This document shows positions 1-7,509 of a stretch of 11,733 bases of DNA, piece by piece. Each line of letters starts with the position of its first letter. Positions within the stretch are counted from its first letter, which is position 1. The stretch comes from an uncultured Moraxellaceae bacterium. GTDB lineage: Bacteria > Pseudomonadota > Gammaproteobacteria > Pseudomonadales > Moraxellaceae. Position numbers and translations under genes: made by a program. The stretch lies in assembly GCA_937928295.1 (NCBI GenBank), contig CALEYY010000059.1, forward strand, positions 1 to 11,733, given 5' to 3'. The notes beneath the pieces were generated by a model. That model did no database searches. It was not told where the DNA came from and was given only the letters and a program-made list of their open reading frames with translations.

Positions 1-1477
1 GCGGCATCACGCCGTCATCAGCAGCCACCACCAGCACCACAATATCCGTAGCCTTGGCACCACGAGCACGCATGGCCGTGAAGGCAGCGTGACCCGGCGT
101 GTCGAGGAAAGTGATCATGCCGCGCGGCGTTTCCACATGGTAGGCGCCGATGTGCTGCGTAATGCCGCCAGCTTCGCCAGCAGCCACTTTGGCGCGACGG
201 ATGTAGTCGAGCAGCGAGGTCTTGCCGTGGTCAACATGGCCCATGATGGTCACGACCGGCGCACGCGTCTTGGCATCGCCATCACGCACGATGGAGCTCA
301 TCAACGAGTCTTCCAGCGCGGTCTCGCTGACGAACTTGGCGGCATGGCCCATTTCTTCAACGACCAGCGCAGCAGTAGCCTGATCAATGACTTGATCGGC
401 CGTCACGACTTCGCCCATCTTCATGAGCACGCGAATGACTTCGCGCGTCTTCTTGGCCATTTTCTGCGCCAAGTCACTGACAACAATCGATTCACCGATG
501 CTGACTTCGTACACCTGTTTCTCCACCGGCTTTTCAAAGCCATGCTTTTTCGACAGCGCACTGGTCAGCGTGCGCTGTACTGGCCTGAAGCTTTGCTCTT
601 CACGCTTCTTCGGGCCCTTTTTGGCGGTACGCGACGGCGTGCTGGTACCACGCTTGATGTCACGATCTTCACGCGCAAACGAATCTTCGTAAGCCACGCC
701 AACCAGGCCACGCGCCAACGGCGTATCGGCAGCTGGCGCGACAGTCTGGGCACGGCCTGCCAGCTCTTCGGCAATACGGCGGGCCTGCTCCATGGTTTTC
801 TGGCTGGCCTTTTCTTCGGCCTCTTTGCGCACGGCATCTTCCTGACGGCGACGCGCATCTTCAACTGCACGATCCTTGACCGCCTGCTCTTCGCGGCGAG
901 CGCGTTCTTCTGGCGTCTCAAGCTTCTTGATGTCGACCTTGGGCACGCTCAACTTGCGTGAGTCCTTGGCATCGCCACCCAGTTGCTTGCGCGCTTCTTC
1001 AGCGGCCTTGCGAGCCTCTTCTTCAGCGGCGGCAATACGCACTTCTTCAGCCGCGCGACGCACAGCCGCTTCAGCAGCAACGCGCTCGGCTTCAGCCTGG
1101 CGCACCGCTTCTTCAGCCGCCAGACGCGCCTGCTCTTCGGCTTCGCGAGTCGTGTCTTCCTGCTCTTCGAGCAGCGAACGCTTCACATAAGTCTTGGTCT
1201 TGCGCACTTCGACATTGACCGTCTTGGCCTTGCCGCCGGTCGCTGGCGCTGTCTTCAGCGTGCTCACGGTTTTGCGCTGCAGAGTGATTTTTTGTGGCTG
1301 GCCAGCGGCCTCGCCATGCGCACGCTTCAGGTGCGACAGCAGCTGCTGCTTTTCGATATCCGACACAGCGGCATCAGGACTTGTATGCGACAAGCCGGCA
1401 TCGCGCATTTGCGCGAGCAGCACATCCACTGAACGACCGACTGTTTCGGCGAGGTGTTTGACAGTTACATCAGCCAT
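1..1477 (-). CDS. infB: Translation initiation factor IF-2, N-terminal 492 residues (3' end off the window)
   Basis: IF-2 is the GTPase that brings formylmethionyl-tRNA to the 30S subunit and promotes joining of the 50S subunit. Translating the minus strand from the ATG at 1477 gives 492 open codons to the window edge. Residues 1-55 form an IF2_N domain. Residues about 100-240 are a highly charged Ala/Glu/Arg-rich, probably coiled-coil linker. A second IF2_N-like domain lies at about 320-380. The G domain starts near 405 with the P-loop GHVDHGKT (413-420), the switch I segment GGITQHIGA (437-445) and DTPGH (459-463). The remaining G motifs and the tRNA-binding C-terminal domains lie outside the window. 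A GGAG sits about 11 bases before the start, longer than ideal, but MADVTVKHLAE is a typical family N-terminus. It starts 37 bases after nusA, so the two are probably one transcript. Family identity is near certain; only the 3' half is unseen. Confidence 0.98.
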   Translation of the reverse strand, partial: MADVTVKHLAETVGRSVDVLLAQMRDAGLSHTSPDAAVSDIEKQQLLSHLKRAHGEAAGQPQKITLQRKTVSTLKTAPATGGKAKTVNVEVRKTKTYVKRSLLEEQEDTTREAEEQARLAAEEAVRQAEAERVAAEAAVRRAAEEVRIAAAEEEARKAAEEARKQLGGDAKDSRKLSVPKVDIKKLETPEERARREEQAVKDRAVEDARRRQEDAVRKEAEEKASQKTMEQARRIAEELAGRAQTVAPAADTPLARGLVGVAYEDSFAREDRDIKRGTSTPSRTAKKGPKKREEQSFRPVQRTLTSALSKKHGFEKPVEKQVYEVSIGESIVVSDLAQKMAKKTREVIRVLMKMGEVVTADQVIDQATAALVVEEMGHAAKFVSETALEDSLMSSIVRDGDAKTRAPVVTIMGHVDHGKTSLLDYIRRAKVAAGEAGGITQHIGAYHVETPRGMITFLDTPGHAAFTAMRARGAKATDIVVLVVAADDGVMP

Positions 1478-1514
1478 GGGGCGAGGTTCTCCGTTGCAAA
1501 GAGGTGGCCAAGGT

Positions 1515-2987
1515 TCAGTTGAACCAGGGCTCACGCGCCTTCATGATCAATTGGGCTGCCGACTCGGGCGTAACGCCTTCGATATCAGCGATGTCATCAA
1601 TGGCTTGTTCGGCCAGGTCTTCCATGGTCACGATGCCGCGCGCTGCCAAAGCAAACGCCAGCTTGCGCTCCATGCCTTCCATCGCCAGCAGATCGTCAGC
1701 AGGCTCTTTCGCGCCTTCTTCCGACACCAGCGCCTTGGTCAGCAACGCGTCTTTGGCACGCTGACGCAGGGCTTCGACCAGATCTTCATCAAAGTCTTCA
1801 ATGGCCAGCAGCTCTTCCAGCGGCACATAGGCCACTTCTTCGAGCGTAGTGAAGCCTTCGCTGACCAGGATGCCGGCGATGTCTTCATCAACACCGAGGT
1901 CAGCAACAAAGCCATCCACAAATTTCTGTGCTTCGGTTTCCTGCTTGGCTTGCGCGTCAGCAACCGTCATCACATTCAAGCGCCAGCCGGTCAGATCGGA
2001 CGCCAAGCGCACATTCTGGCCACCACGACCAATAGCCATGGCGAGCTGATCCTCTTCCACGGCAACATCCATGCTGTGGCTGTCTTCATCCACAATGATC
2101 GAAGACACTTCAGCCGGCTGCAGCGCGTTGATGACGAACTGCGCGGGGTTATCGTCCCAGAGCACGATATCCACACGCTCGCCACCGAGCTCGCCAGACA
2201 CGGCCTGAACACGCGAACCGCGCATACCGATGCACGCGCCTTGCGGATCGATGCGGTGATCGTTGCTCTTCACCGCAAGCTTGGCACGCACGCCAGGGTC
2301 ACGAGCAGCAGCGCGGATGGCAATGATTTCTTCGCCAATTTCCGGCACTTCAATGCGGAACAATTCGATCAGCATTTCCGGACTAGCGCGCGACAGCAGC
2401 AGCTGTGCGCCACGACCTTCGCTGTTGACGGCGTAGAGCACGGCGCGAATGCGGTCGCCCATGCGGAAGTTCTCGCGCGGCAGCATCTCTTCCTTGGCCA
2501 GATAGGCCTCGGCGTTGGCACCGAGGTCAACAATCATGCCGTCACGGGTACTTTTCTTGACCGTGCCGGAGAGGATTTCGCCAATGCGATCGCGGTAAGC
2601 ATCAACCACCAGCGCACGCTCAGCTTCACGCACTTTCTGCACGATGACCTGCTTGGCGGTCTGCGCGGCGATACGGCCGAACTCGATCGATGGCACCGAC
2701 TCTTCGACGATGTCGCCGAGCTTCAGGCCCTTTTCCTCGACATCGCTGATGGCGAGCTGCATGGCCGGAATTTCGTGATCTTCATCGGCCACCACTTCCC
2801 AGTAACGGAAAGTCGTGTACTCGCCGGTGCGGCGATCAATCACGACGCGAATATTGATTTCGTCGGTGTCAAAACGCTTCTTGGTGGCGGCAACCAGTGC
2901 CTGCTCCAACGCATCGAAAATGACTTCGCGCGCAACGCCTTTCTCGTTGCTGACGGAGTCCACTACCAACAGGATTTCTTTGCTCAT
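1515..2987 (-). CDS. nusA: Transcription termination/antitermination factor NusA
   Basis: NusA binds RNA polymerase. It enhances pausing and intrinsic termination, and takes part in antitermination complexes on rRNA operons. The 490-residue protein is full length for the family. Its order is: RNAP-binding N-terminal domain (about 1-125), S1 domain (about 135-200), KH1 with loop GMRG (254-257), KH2 with loop GRGG (320-323), then two acidic helix-hairpin repeats (about 366-415 and 438-488). The C-terminus is REPWFN. The acidic repeats bind the RNAP alpha subunit in E. coli and are absent from many other bacterial NusA proteins, which supports a proteobacterial source. The ATG at 2987 has an AGG about 8 bases upstream and gives the expected start MSKEILLVVDSV. 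It lies 29 bases after rimP and 37 before infB, in the conserved rimP-nusA-infB order. In E. coli NusA lowers expression of its own operon; the tandem terminators upstream of rimP offer a possible site for that here (inference). Confidence 0.99.
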   Translation of the reverse strand: MSKEILLVVDSVSNEKGVAREVIFDALEQALVAATKKRFDTDEINIRVVIDRRTGEYTTFRYWEVVADEDHEIPAMQLAISDVEEKGLKLGDIVEESVPSIEFGRIAAQTAKQVIVQKVREAERALVVDAYRDRIGEILSGTVKKSTRDGMIVDLGANAEAYLAKEEMLPRENFRMGDRIRAVLYAVNSEGRGAQLLLSRASPEMLIELFRIEVPEIGEEIIAIRAAARDPGVRAKLAVKSNDHRIDPQGACIGMRGSRVQAVSGELGGERVDIVLWDDNPAQFVINALQPAEVSSIIVDEDSHSMDVAVEEDQLAMAIGRGGQNVRLASDLTGWRLNVMTVADAQAKQETEAQKFVDGFVADLGVDEDIAGILVSEGFTTLEEVAYVPLEELLAIEDFDEDLVEALRQRAKDALLTKALVSEEGAKEPADDLLAMEGMERKLAFALAARGIVTMEDLAEQAIDDIADIEGVTPESAAQLIMKAREPWFN

Positions 2988-3016
2988 GATTCGACCTGCG
3001 TGATCATTTGTTCTTG

Positions 3017-3484
3017 TCAGAAATTAGGCACGATGTTGGCTTTGTCGATGCTGATGTAAGGAATCTGTACCAGCACGCCCTCCACTTGCAACGACAACTG
3101 CGCATCATCTGCCGCCTGAATATGGCCCTTAAAACGGCGACGACCCTGGATGGGTGCCGTCAACCGCACATTTACTTCTTCACCGATGAAACGAATGTAA
3201 TGCGCCGGCTTGAACAGCGCGCGATCCCAGCCCGGCGAAGACACTTCCAGCGTATATTCACCGCTGATCGGATCTTCAACATCGAGCACGCCGCTGACCT
3301 GATGGCTCACCGTCGAGCAGTCATCAATGCCAACACCTTCCTCGCGTTCGGTTTCAATAAAAAGACGCAGCACGGAATGCTTACCCTGCTGGAAAAACTC
3401 AAGGCCCCAGAGCTCAAAGCCGCAAGCAGTGACTGCCGGCTCGATCAGCTGTGTAAGGTCTTCGACTTTCTTCGAGATTGCCAT
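3017..3484 (-). CDS. rimP: Ribosome maturation factor RimP
   Basis: RimP is a cytoplasmic assembly factor needed for efficient maturation of the 30S subunit. The 155-residue product is close to the roughly 150 of E. coli RimP. It shows the conserved core with LEVSSPGWDRALF (79-91) at the end of the N-terminal domain, followed by the small C-terminal SH3-like domain ending IDKANIVPNF. The open frame continues upstream to 3595. I chose the ATG at 3484 because an AGGGG lies 6 bases before it and MAISKKVEDLTQLIEPAV matches the usual N-terminus. The extra 37 upstream residues look unrelated to the family and overlap a terminator hairpin. It is followed after 29 bases by nusA and preceded by about 180 bases holding two terminators after tRNA-fMet. 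I see no good promoter between the nearer terminator and the gene, so expression probably depends on read-through from the tRNA promoter. Confidence 0.97.
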   Translation of the reverse strand: MAISKKVEDLTQLIEPAVTACGFELWGLEFFQQGKHSVLRLFIETEREEGVGIDDCSTVSHQVSGVLDVEDPISGEYTLEVSSPGWDRALFKPAHYIRFIGEEVNVRLTAPIQGRRRFKGHIQAADDAQLSLQVEGVLVQIPYISIDKANIVPNF

Positions 3485-3553
3485 GCTGGCCCCTCTCCCC
3501 GTCATGCGTCCGCGCCGCGAAACTCTGTGTCGCGAAACCCAAACGCCAGAAAC

Positions 3554-3575
3554 AAAAAGTGGGCGAATCGCCCAC
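3554..3575 (-). terminator. Second (rimP-proximal) intrinsic terminator
   Basis: Read on the minus strand this is a 7-bp perfect stem GTGGGCG with an ATT loop and CGCCCAC, followed directly by TTTTT (3558 down to 3554) and then GTTT. That is the form of a rho-independent terminator pointing toward rimP. It lies about 70 bases before the rimP start and downstream of a first terminator at 3622-3651. The stem core GTGGGC is shared by both. It probably acts as an attenuator for rimP-nusA-infB rather than as a complete stop (inference). Confidence 0.8.
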
Positions 3576-3621
3576 GGTATCGGCAGCCACAGCACCCGAA
3601 GATGCCTGCCGCAGGACCCAT

Positions 3622-3651
3622 AAAAAAGCCCACTTAAGCGTGGGCTTTTTT
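3622..3651 (-). terminator. Intrinsic terminator after tRNA-fMet (symmetric sequence)
   Basis: A perfect 12-bp inverted repeat, AAAAAAGCCCAC and GTGGGCTTTTTT, flanks the 6-base loop TTAAGC. Its GC core is six pairs with A and T runs on either side, so it would work on both strands. The functional reading is the minus strand, where it begins 14 bases after the 3' end of tRNA-fMet. No plus-strand gene ends here. Confidence 0.9.
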
Positions 3652-3665
3652 ACAAAGTCCGAATG

Positions 3666-3742
<77 letters not shown>

Positions 3743-3755
3743 TCAGAGGTTGCGA

Positions 3756-3784
3756 ACTGTACGGATCTGACACGGACTTGTCAA
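3756..3784 (-). promoter_or_regulatory. Sigma-70 type promoter of tRNA-fMet
   Basis: On the minus strand a perfect -35 box TTGACA (3784-3779) and a -10 box TACAGT (3761-3756, four of six consensus bases) are separated by exactly 17 bases. Transcription would start near 3749, a few bases before the tRNA 5' end at 3742. It lies between the two tRNA genes and points at tRNA-fMet, so it gives the initiator tRNA, and probably rimP-nusA-infB by read-through, a transcription unit separate from secG-tRNA-Leu. Confidence 0.85.
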
Positions 3785-3816
3785 ACCCTTTCGCCACCGG
3801 CGATGCCGGTATTTAC

Positions 3817-3847
3817 AACTCATTTCAGACAGGCTCTGAAATGAGTT
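3817..3847 (-). other. Perfect 13-bp AT-rich hairpin just after tRNA-Leu
   Basis: AACTCATTTCAGA (3817-3829) and its exact reverse complement (3835-3847) flank a 5-base loop. On the minus strand it starts 6 bases after the 3' end of tRNA-Leu, where a terminator is expected, yet the sequence after it (GTAAATACC) has no T run. A second small perfect stem, ACCGGC-gat-GCCGGT, follows at 3796-3810. Possible roles are a weak or noncanonical terminator, a processing signal, or a barrier to 3' exonucleases. The inverted repeat itself is certain; the function is not. Confidence 0.6.
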
Positions 3848-3853
3848 TTCAAT

Positions 3854-3938
3854 TGGTGCGGAAGGGGGGACTTGAACCCCCACGCCGTTAGGCACAGCCA
3901 CCTCAAGGCTGCGTGTATACCAATTTCACCACTTCCGC
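3854..3938 (-). tRNA. tRNA-Leu (GAG), 85 nt, CCA encoded
   Basis: The minus strand gives a class II tRNA with acceptor GCGGAAG/CTTCCGC. The anticodon arm is CAGCC-TTGAGGT-GGCTG with anticodon GAG, reading CUC and CUU. The long variable arm (TGCCTAACGGCG) is typical of tRNA-Leu. The T arm has GGGGG/CCCCC around TTCAAGT, and CCA is encoded. It begins 72 bases after the secG stop with no clear terminator or promoter between, so it is probably co-transcribed with secG and cut out by tRNA processing. The secG-tRNA-Leu(GAG) pairing also occurs in E. coli (leuU) and Pseudomonas. Confidence 0.97.
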
Positions 3939-4010
3939 ATTTCGGTGTTTCAACCCGCCTCCGGGCTTTGCATCACAGCCAAGGCCATGATGCCTCTTTA
4001 TTGCAGACGC

Positions 4011-4373
4011 TTACTTCGAGGGCGTCGGCAAATCAGAATTCAAGGGCGCAACCGGAGCCGCCGGGGCAATGGCAGCCTCTGGCAACACCGGCAGCGCCGG
4101 AGCAGCGACTGCAGGCAACAACAATTCTGCCGCCTTGACCGACTGCTGCTTGGCAAATACCGCCAGACCCAGGCTTGTCATGAAAAACACCAGCGCCAAG
4201 CCAGCAGTCAGCTTGGTCAGAAAACCAGCCGAGCCTGCGCTGCCAAACACCGTGCCGGACGCGCCAGAGCCGAAGGATGCGCCCATTTCGGCACCCTTGC
4301 CCTGCTGCAACAGAATCAGCGCAATCATCACGACTGCCACCAACACATGTACGACCAGAACCAGCGTTTCCAT
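4011..4373 (-). CDS. secG: Protein-export translocase subunit SecG
   Basis: SecG is the small third subunit of the SecYEG translocon in the inner membrane and assists SecA-driven export. The 120-residue product has two hydrophobic segments (about 3-22 and 53-73). They flank the conserved cytoplasmic loop QQGKGAEMGASFGSGASGTV (23-42) and the following FGSAGSAGFL stretch. The C-terminal 45 residues are an Ala/Pro-rich tail ending SDLPTPSK; variable tails are common in proteobacterial SecG. The ATG at 4373 has an AGGG about 7 bases upstream and lies 12 bases after the tpiA stop, so it is translated within the same operon. tRNA-Leu(GAG) follows. Confidence 0.97.
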   Translation of the reverse strand: METLVLVVHVLVAVVMIALILLQQGKGAEMGASFGSGASGTVFGSAGSAGFLTKLTAGLALVFFMTSLGLAVFAKQQSVKAAELLLPAVAAPALPVLPEAAIAPAAPVAPLNSDLPTPSK

Positions 4374-4385
4374 CTCATTACCCTG

Positions 4386-5144
4386 TTAGAGCGATTGCCG
4401 TGCTGCCTGGCAAATCGCTACAAATTCCGAGGCCTGCAGGGAAGCCCCGCCAACCAGTGCGCCATCAATGTCGGGCATGGCAAATAAGCCCTGCGCATTC
4501 GACGCCTTGACGCTACCGCCATAAACAATTCGCAATGTCGCCGCTCGCTCGGCATCAAATGCAGCCACCACGGCACGCAACGACGCATGTACTGCCTGCG
4601 CCTGCACCGGCGAAGCGGTCAATCCGGTGCCGATTGCCCATACCGGCTCATAAGCCAGCACGGCATGATCAAATGCTTCCGGTCCTTGCGACTCCAGCAC
4701 CGCCAACAATTGACGCGATACCACCGCCAGGGTTTCACCCGCTTCGCGCTCTGCCAGAGTCTCGCCAACACATAAAACCGGCTGCAACCCTGCCACACGC
4801 AACGCCTTGAACTTCGCCGCTACCGCAGCGTCATCTTCGGCAAACAACTGCCGGCGCTCCGAGTGCCCAACCAATGCACCGAACACACCACAATCTTTCA
4901 ACATGGCCGACGACATTTCGCCGGTATACGCACCCGAGTCATGCTCGGACACGGTTTGCGCCAACACCCGGAGCGAGCCGCCCTTGAGGGCTTCGCTGGT
5001 CTGCAGCCAGTAAGGCGCAGGCGGTGCGACACAGATATCGATTTCGCTGATGCTTTTCAGCTCGGCCAACTCGCTCAACAGCGACTTGGCCTGCTCGCAA
5101 GAGCCGTTCATCTTCCAATTGCCAGCAACCCAGGGGCGACGCAT
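4386..5144 (-). CDS. tpiA: Triosephosphate isomerase
   Basis: This cytoplasmic enzyme interconverts dihydroxyacetone phosphate and glyceraldehyde 3-phosphate in glycolysis and gluconeogenesis. The 252-residue length is normal for a TIM barrel of this family. Catalytic residues are visible: N9 and K11 in GNWKMNG, H94 in VGHSERR, and E166 in AYEPVWAIGTG, the last part being the flexible loop 6. The phosphate-binding YGGSVKASNA (208-217) and GALVGGASL (228-236) complete the barrel. The ATG at 5144 is preceded by AAGGAG with 6 bases spacing. It lies between glmM (61-base gap) and secG (12-base gap) in the usual Pseudomonas-type order. Confidence 0.99.
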   Translation of the reverse strand: MRRPWVAGNWKMNGSCEQAKSLLSELAELKSISEIDICVAPPAPYWLQTSEALKGGSLRVLAQTVSEHDSGAYTGEMSSAMLKDCGVFGALVGHSERRQLFAEDDAAVAAKFKALRVAGLQPVLCVGETLAEREAGETLAVVSRQLLAVLESQGPEAFDHAVLAYEPVWAIGTGLTASPVQAQAVHASLRAVVAAFDAERAATLRIVYGGSVKASNAQGLFAMPDIDGALVGGASLQASEFVAICQAARQSL

Positions 5145-5161
5145 AACTTACTCCTTGGCGG

Positions 5162-5181
5162 GCCGGCCTCGCGAGGTCGGC
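5162..5181. repeat. 20-base imperfect palindrome between glmM and tpiA
   Basis: GCCGGCCTCG faces CGAGGTCGGC with one mismatch. As RNA it could form a GC-rich hairpin about 17 bases upstream of the tpiA ribosome binding site. There is no following U run, so it is not a standard terminator. It may stabilise the tpiA message or bind a dimeric protein; no function is assigned. Confidence 0.4.
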
Positions 5182-5205
5182 AATACTAGCGAAGCTCTCG
5201 CAGCC

Positions 5206-6540
5206 TTACAAGCTGTTGCGCACCACTTCTGCCAACTCTTCGGCCAATTCTTGCACCAAGGTAGCATCAGCACCTTCGACCATGACGCGAATCAGCGGCT
5301 CGGTGCCGGATGCGCGCAGCAAGACGCGGCCTTGATCCGCCAACCGGGCCTCGGCGTGAGCCACGGCTTTCTGCACCGACGGCACGGTCTTCACATCAAT
5401 TTTCTGCGCCAGGCGCACATTGATGAGCACCTGCGGATACTTGCTCATGCCGGCCTTCAGCTCGGCCAGTGTCTTGCCTGACGACACCATGGCCGCAAGC
5501 ACTTGCAGCGCCGCCACGATGGCATCGCCCGTGGTGGCCTTGTCGAGACAGACGATATGGCCCGAAGCCTCGCCGCCGAGCGACCAGCCGCGACTCTCCA
5601 GCGCTGCCATCACATAGCGATCGCCGACATTGGCGCGGACAAACTCCAGGCCCAGCGCCTGAATCGCTTTTTCCATGCCGAAGTTGCTCATCAGCGTACC
5701 GACAACACCGCCCACGGTTCGGCCGGCACGCTGACGCTCGCGCGCAATCAGGTAGATGAGCTCGTCGCCATCGACCAGCTCGCCGCGATGATCGACCATG
5801 ACGATGCGGTCGCCATCACCATCGAAGGCGATGCCCACATCTGCTTTCTCGGCCAGCACACGCGCCTGCAAGCCTTCGGGATGCGTGGAGCCGACCTCGT
5901 GATTGATGTTCAGACCGTCCGGCTCGCAGGCATGTTTGATGACCGTCGCGCCCAACTCGGCAAAGACCGCAGGGCCGACCTGATAGGTCGCGCCATGAGC
6001 GCCATCGACGACAATCTTGAGCCCCTGCAGCGACATGCTGAACGGCAAGGCGGACTTGCAGAATTCGATGTAGCGACCGCGAGCATCCTCCTGGCGGATG
6101 ACCTTGCCGAGACGATCCGGGTGATCGATGGTCATCTCGCGATCCATCCATGCCTCGATTTCCAGCTCAACAGCATCCGACAATTTCTTGCCATCGGCAC
6201 CGAAGAACTTGATGCCGTTGTCGTAATAGGGGTTGTGCGAGGCAGAGATGACGATGCCGGCGCTGGCATGAAAAGCGCGCGTCAAATGCGCGACTGCCGG
6301 CGTTGGAATTGGCCCCAGCAAGCGCACGCTGACGCCAGCGGCCGACAGACCCGACTCCAGCGCCGACTCGAAGACATAGCCGGAAAGACGCGTATCCTTG
6401 CCGACCACCACCGATGCATTGCCTTGCGATGCCATGGCGCGGCCTGCCGCCCAGCCCAGCTTGAGTGCGAAGTCCGGCGTGATGGGGTATTGGCCGACCA
6501 GGCCGCGAACGCCATCTGTACCAAAATACTTTCTGCTCAT
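5206..6540 (-). CDS. glmM: Phosphoglucosamine mutase
   Basis: GlmM converts glucosamine 6-phosphate to glucosamine 1-phosphate, a step toward UDP-GlcNAc for peptidoglycan and lipopolysaccharide. The 444-residue protein is full length. It begins MSRKYFGTDGVRG and carries the active-site serine loop SASHNP (99-104, S101 phosphorylated in the working enzyme). It also has the metal-binding DGDGDR (240-245), the sugar-binding GGEASGH (322-328) and the phosphate-binding RASGTEPLIRVM (409-420). These motifs separate it from phosphomannomutases of the same superfamily. The ATG at 6540 has AAAGGAG 5 bases upstream, a strong site. It follows folP by 36 bases; folP-glmM pairing is also found in E. coli. 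Confidence 0.99.
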   Translation of the reverse strand: MSRKYFGTDGVRGLVGQYPITPDFALKLGWAAGRAMASQGNASVVVGKDTRLSGYVFESALESGLSAAGVSVRLLGPIPTPAVAHLTRAFHASAGIVISASHNPYYDNGIKFFGADGKKLSDAVELEIEAWMDREMTIDHPDRLGKVIRQEDARGRYIEFCKSALPFSMSLQGLKIVVDGAHGATYQVGPAVFAELGATVIKHACEPDGLNINHEVGSTHPEGLQARVLAEKADVGIAFDGDGDRIVMVDHRGELVDGDELIYLIARERQRAGRTVGGVVGTLMSNFGMEKAIQALGLEFVRANVGDRYVMAALESRGWSLGGEASGHIVCLDKATTGDAIVAALQVLAAMVSSGKTLAELKAGMSKYPQVLINVRLAQKIDVKTVPSVQKAVAHAEARLADQGRVLLRASGTEPLIRVMVEGADATLVQELAEELAEVVRNSL

Positions 6541-6576
6541 GCTGACTCCTTTATTATGATTTTCGTGTGCCTGCGC

Positions 6577-7431
6577 TTATTGCGCCTGCCGCTCTTGTGC
6601 CGACTGCTCTTGGGCTATCCAGAGCGCCAGAGCATCCACCGTCGGGCGCACATCATGGCTGCGCACAATACGCGCGCCGCGCTCAACCGCCAAGAGCATC
6701 GCCGCCAGACCTGCCGACTGTCGCTCATTCACAGGCGCACCATCAAGCACCTGACCCAACATGGATTTGCGCGATACGCCGACCAATAGCGGCAATTCCA
6801 GCTGCCGCAAGGCATCGAAGTGGTGCAAGAGCTGGAGATTGTGCTGCAGGCTCTTGCCGAAGCCAAAGCCGGGATCGCAAATCAGCCGCGAGCGCGCAAT
6901 GCCGGCAGCTTCGCAAGCCTGGATGCGCTCTGACAAAAAGCCGCAAACATCATCAATCACCTGCCCATAACGCGGCGCACGCTGCATGTCTGTCGGCTCG
7001 CCCTGCATATGCATCAGGCACACCGGCAGACCGGAGGCCGCCGCTGCCGCCAAAGCACCGGGGCGACGCAGGGCGCGCACATCATTGATCAACCCGGCAC
7101 CAGCAGCAGCGGCCGCCGTCATTGCCTCGGGCGATGAAGTATCGATGGAGATGATGACATCCAGACGCTGAGCGATAGCCTCGACGATGGGCAGTAAGCG
7201 ATCCATCTCCTCTGCGACGCCGATTTCGCGAGCACCCGGCCGAGTGCTTTCGGCACCCACATCGATAATCACAGCGCCCTCGGCCAGCATCTGTTCGGCA
7301 TGGCGAAGCGCAGCATCCAGACGCGTGTAGCGCCCGCCGTCAGAGAAGGAGTCCGGGGTGACATTGAGGATGCCCATGACCACTGGGGCCTGCAGCGAGA
7401 GCAGGCGCGATCCGCACATCAAGGTGGTCAT
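6577..7431 (-). CDS. folP: Dihydropteroate synthase
   Basis: FolP joins p-aminobenzoate to dihydropterin pyrophosphate in folate synthesis and is the target of sulfonamides. The 284-residue TIM-barrel protein has the family signatures in order: GILNVTPDSFSDGG (20-33), ESTRPG (61-66), SIDT (95-98), NDVRA (116-120), LMHMQG (139-144), DPGFGFGK (186-193), GVSRKS (218-223) and RSHDV (257-261). No insertion like those of resistant forms is evident, though resistance cannot be judged by eye. The start at 7431 lacks an obvious Shine-Dalgarno; an in-frame ATG at 7419 is an alternative. The 78-base gap after ftsH contains a GC-rich inverted repeat (7469-7482), possibly a partial attenuator, so folP may be expressed below ftsH. 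Confidence 0.98.
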   Translation of the reverse strand: MTTLMCGSRLLSLQAPVVMGILNVTPDSFSDGGRYTRLDAALRHAEQMLAEGAVIIDVGAESTRPGAREIGVAEEMDRLLPIVEAIAQRLDVIISIDTSSPEAMTAAAAAGAGLINDVRALRRPGALAAAAASGLPVCLMHMQGEPTDMQRAPRYGQVIDDVCGFLSERIQACEAAGIARSRLICDPGFGFGKSLQHNLQLLHHFDALRQLELPLLVGVSRKSMLGQVLDGAPVNERQSAGLAAMLLAVERGARIVRSHDVRPTVDALALWIAQEQSAQERQAQ

Positions 7432-7468
7432 TCTGGCAGCATCAGTCGAGAGTTAATGCAACAACTCC

Positions 7469-7482
7469 GCGCCCGCAGGCGC
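7469..7482 (-). other. Small GC-rich hairpin between ftsH and folP
   Basis: GCGCC-TGCG-GGCGC on the minus strand is a perfect 5-bp stem with a 4-base loop, lying 27 bases after the ftsH stop. The segment just upstream repeats the GCGCCTG element. The following bases (GGAGTTGTTGCATTAA) contain no real T run, so I do not call it a terminator. It could slow polymerase or protect the ftsH 3' end. Confidence 0.3.
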
Positions 7483-7509
7483 AGAGCCCCCACAGGCGCA
7501 AAGCCTATG

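Noticed and set aside
89..961. Plus-strand open frame opposite infB
   Set aside because: The minus strand reads as continuous IF-2 with all domain motifs; the plus frame is its shadow.
1194..3059. Long plus-strand open frame (621 codons) opposite nusA
   Set aside because: It is antisense to a certain nusA gene, its product is rich in His, Phe, Arg and Gln as expected of a shadow frame, and it has no recognisable domain.
3485..3595. Upstream extension of rimP by 37 codons
   Set aside because: It overlaps the second terminator and gives residues unlike the family; a good ribosome binding site supports the start at 3484.
5503..6789. Plus-strand open frame (428 codons) opposite glmM and folP
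   Set aside because: It spans two certain minus-strand genes and their intergenic gap, and looks like a compositional shadow.
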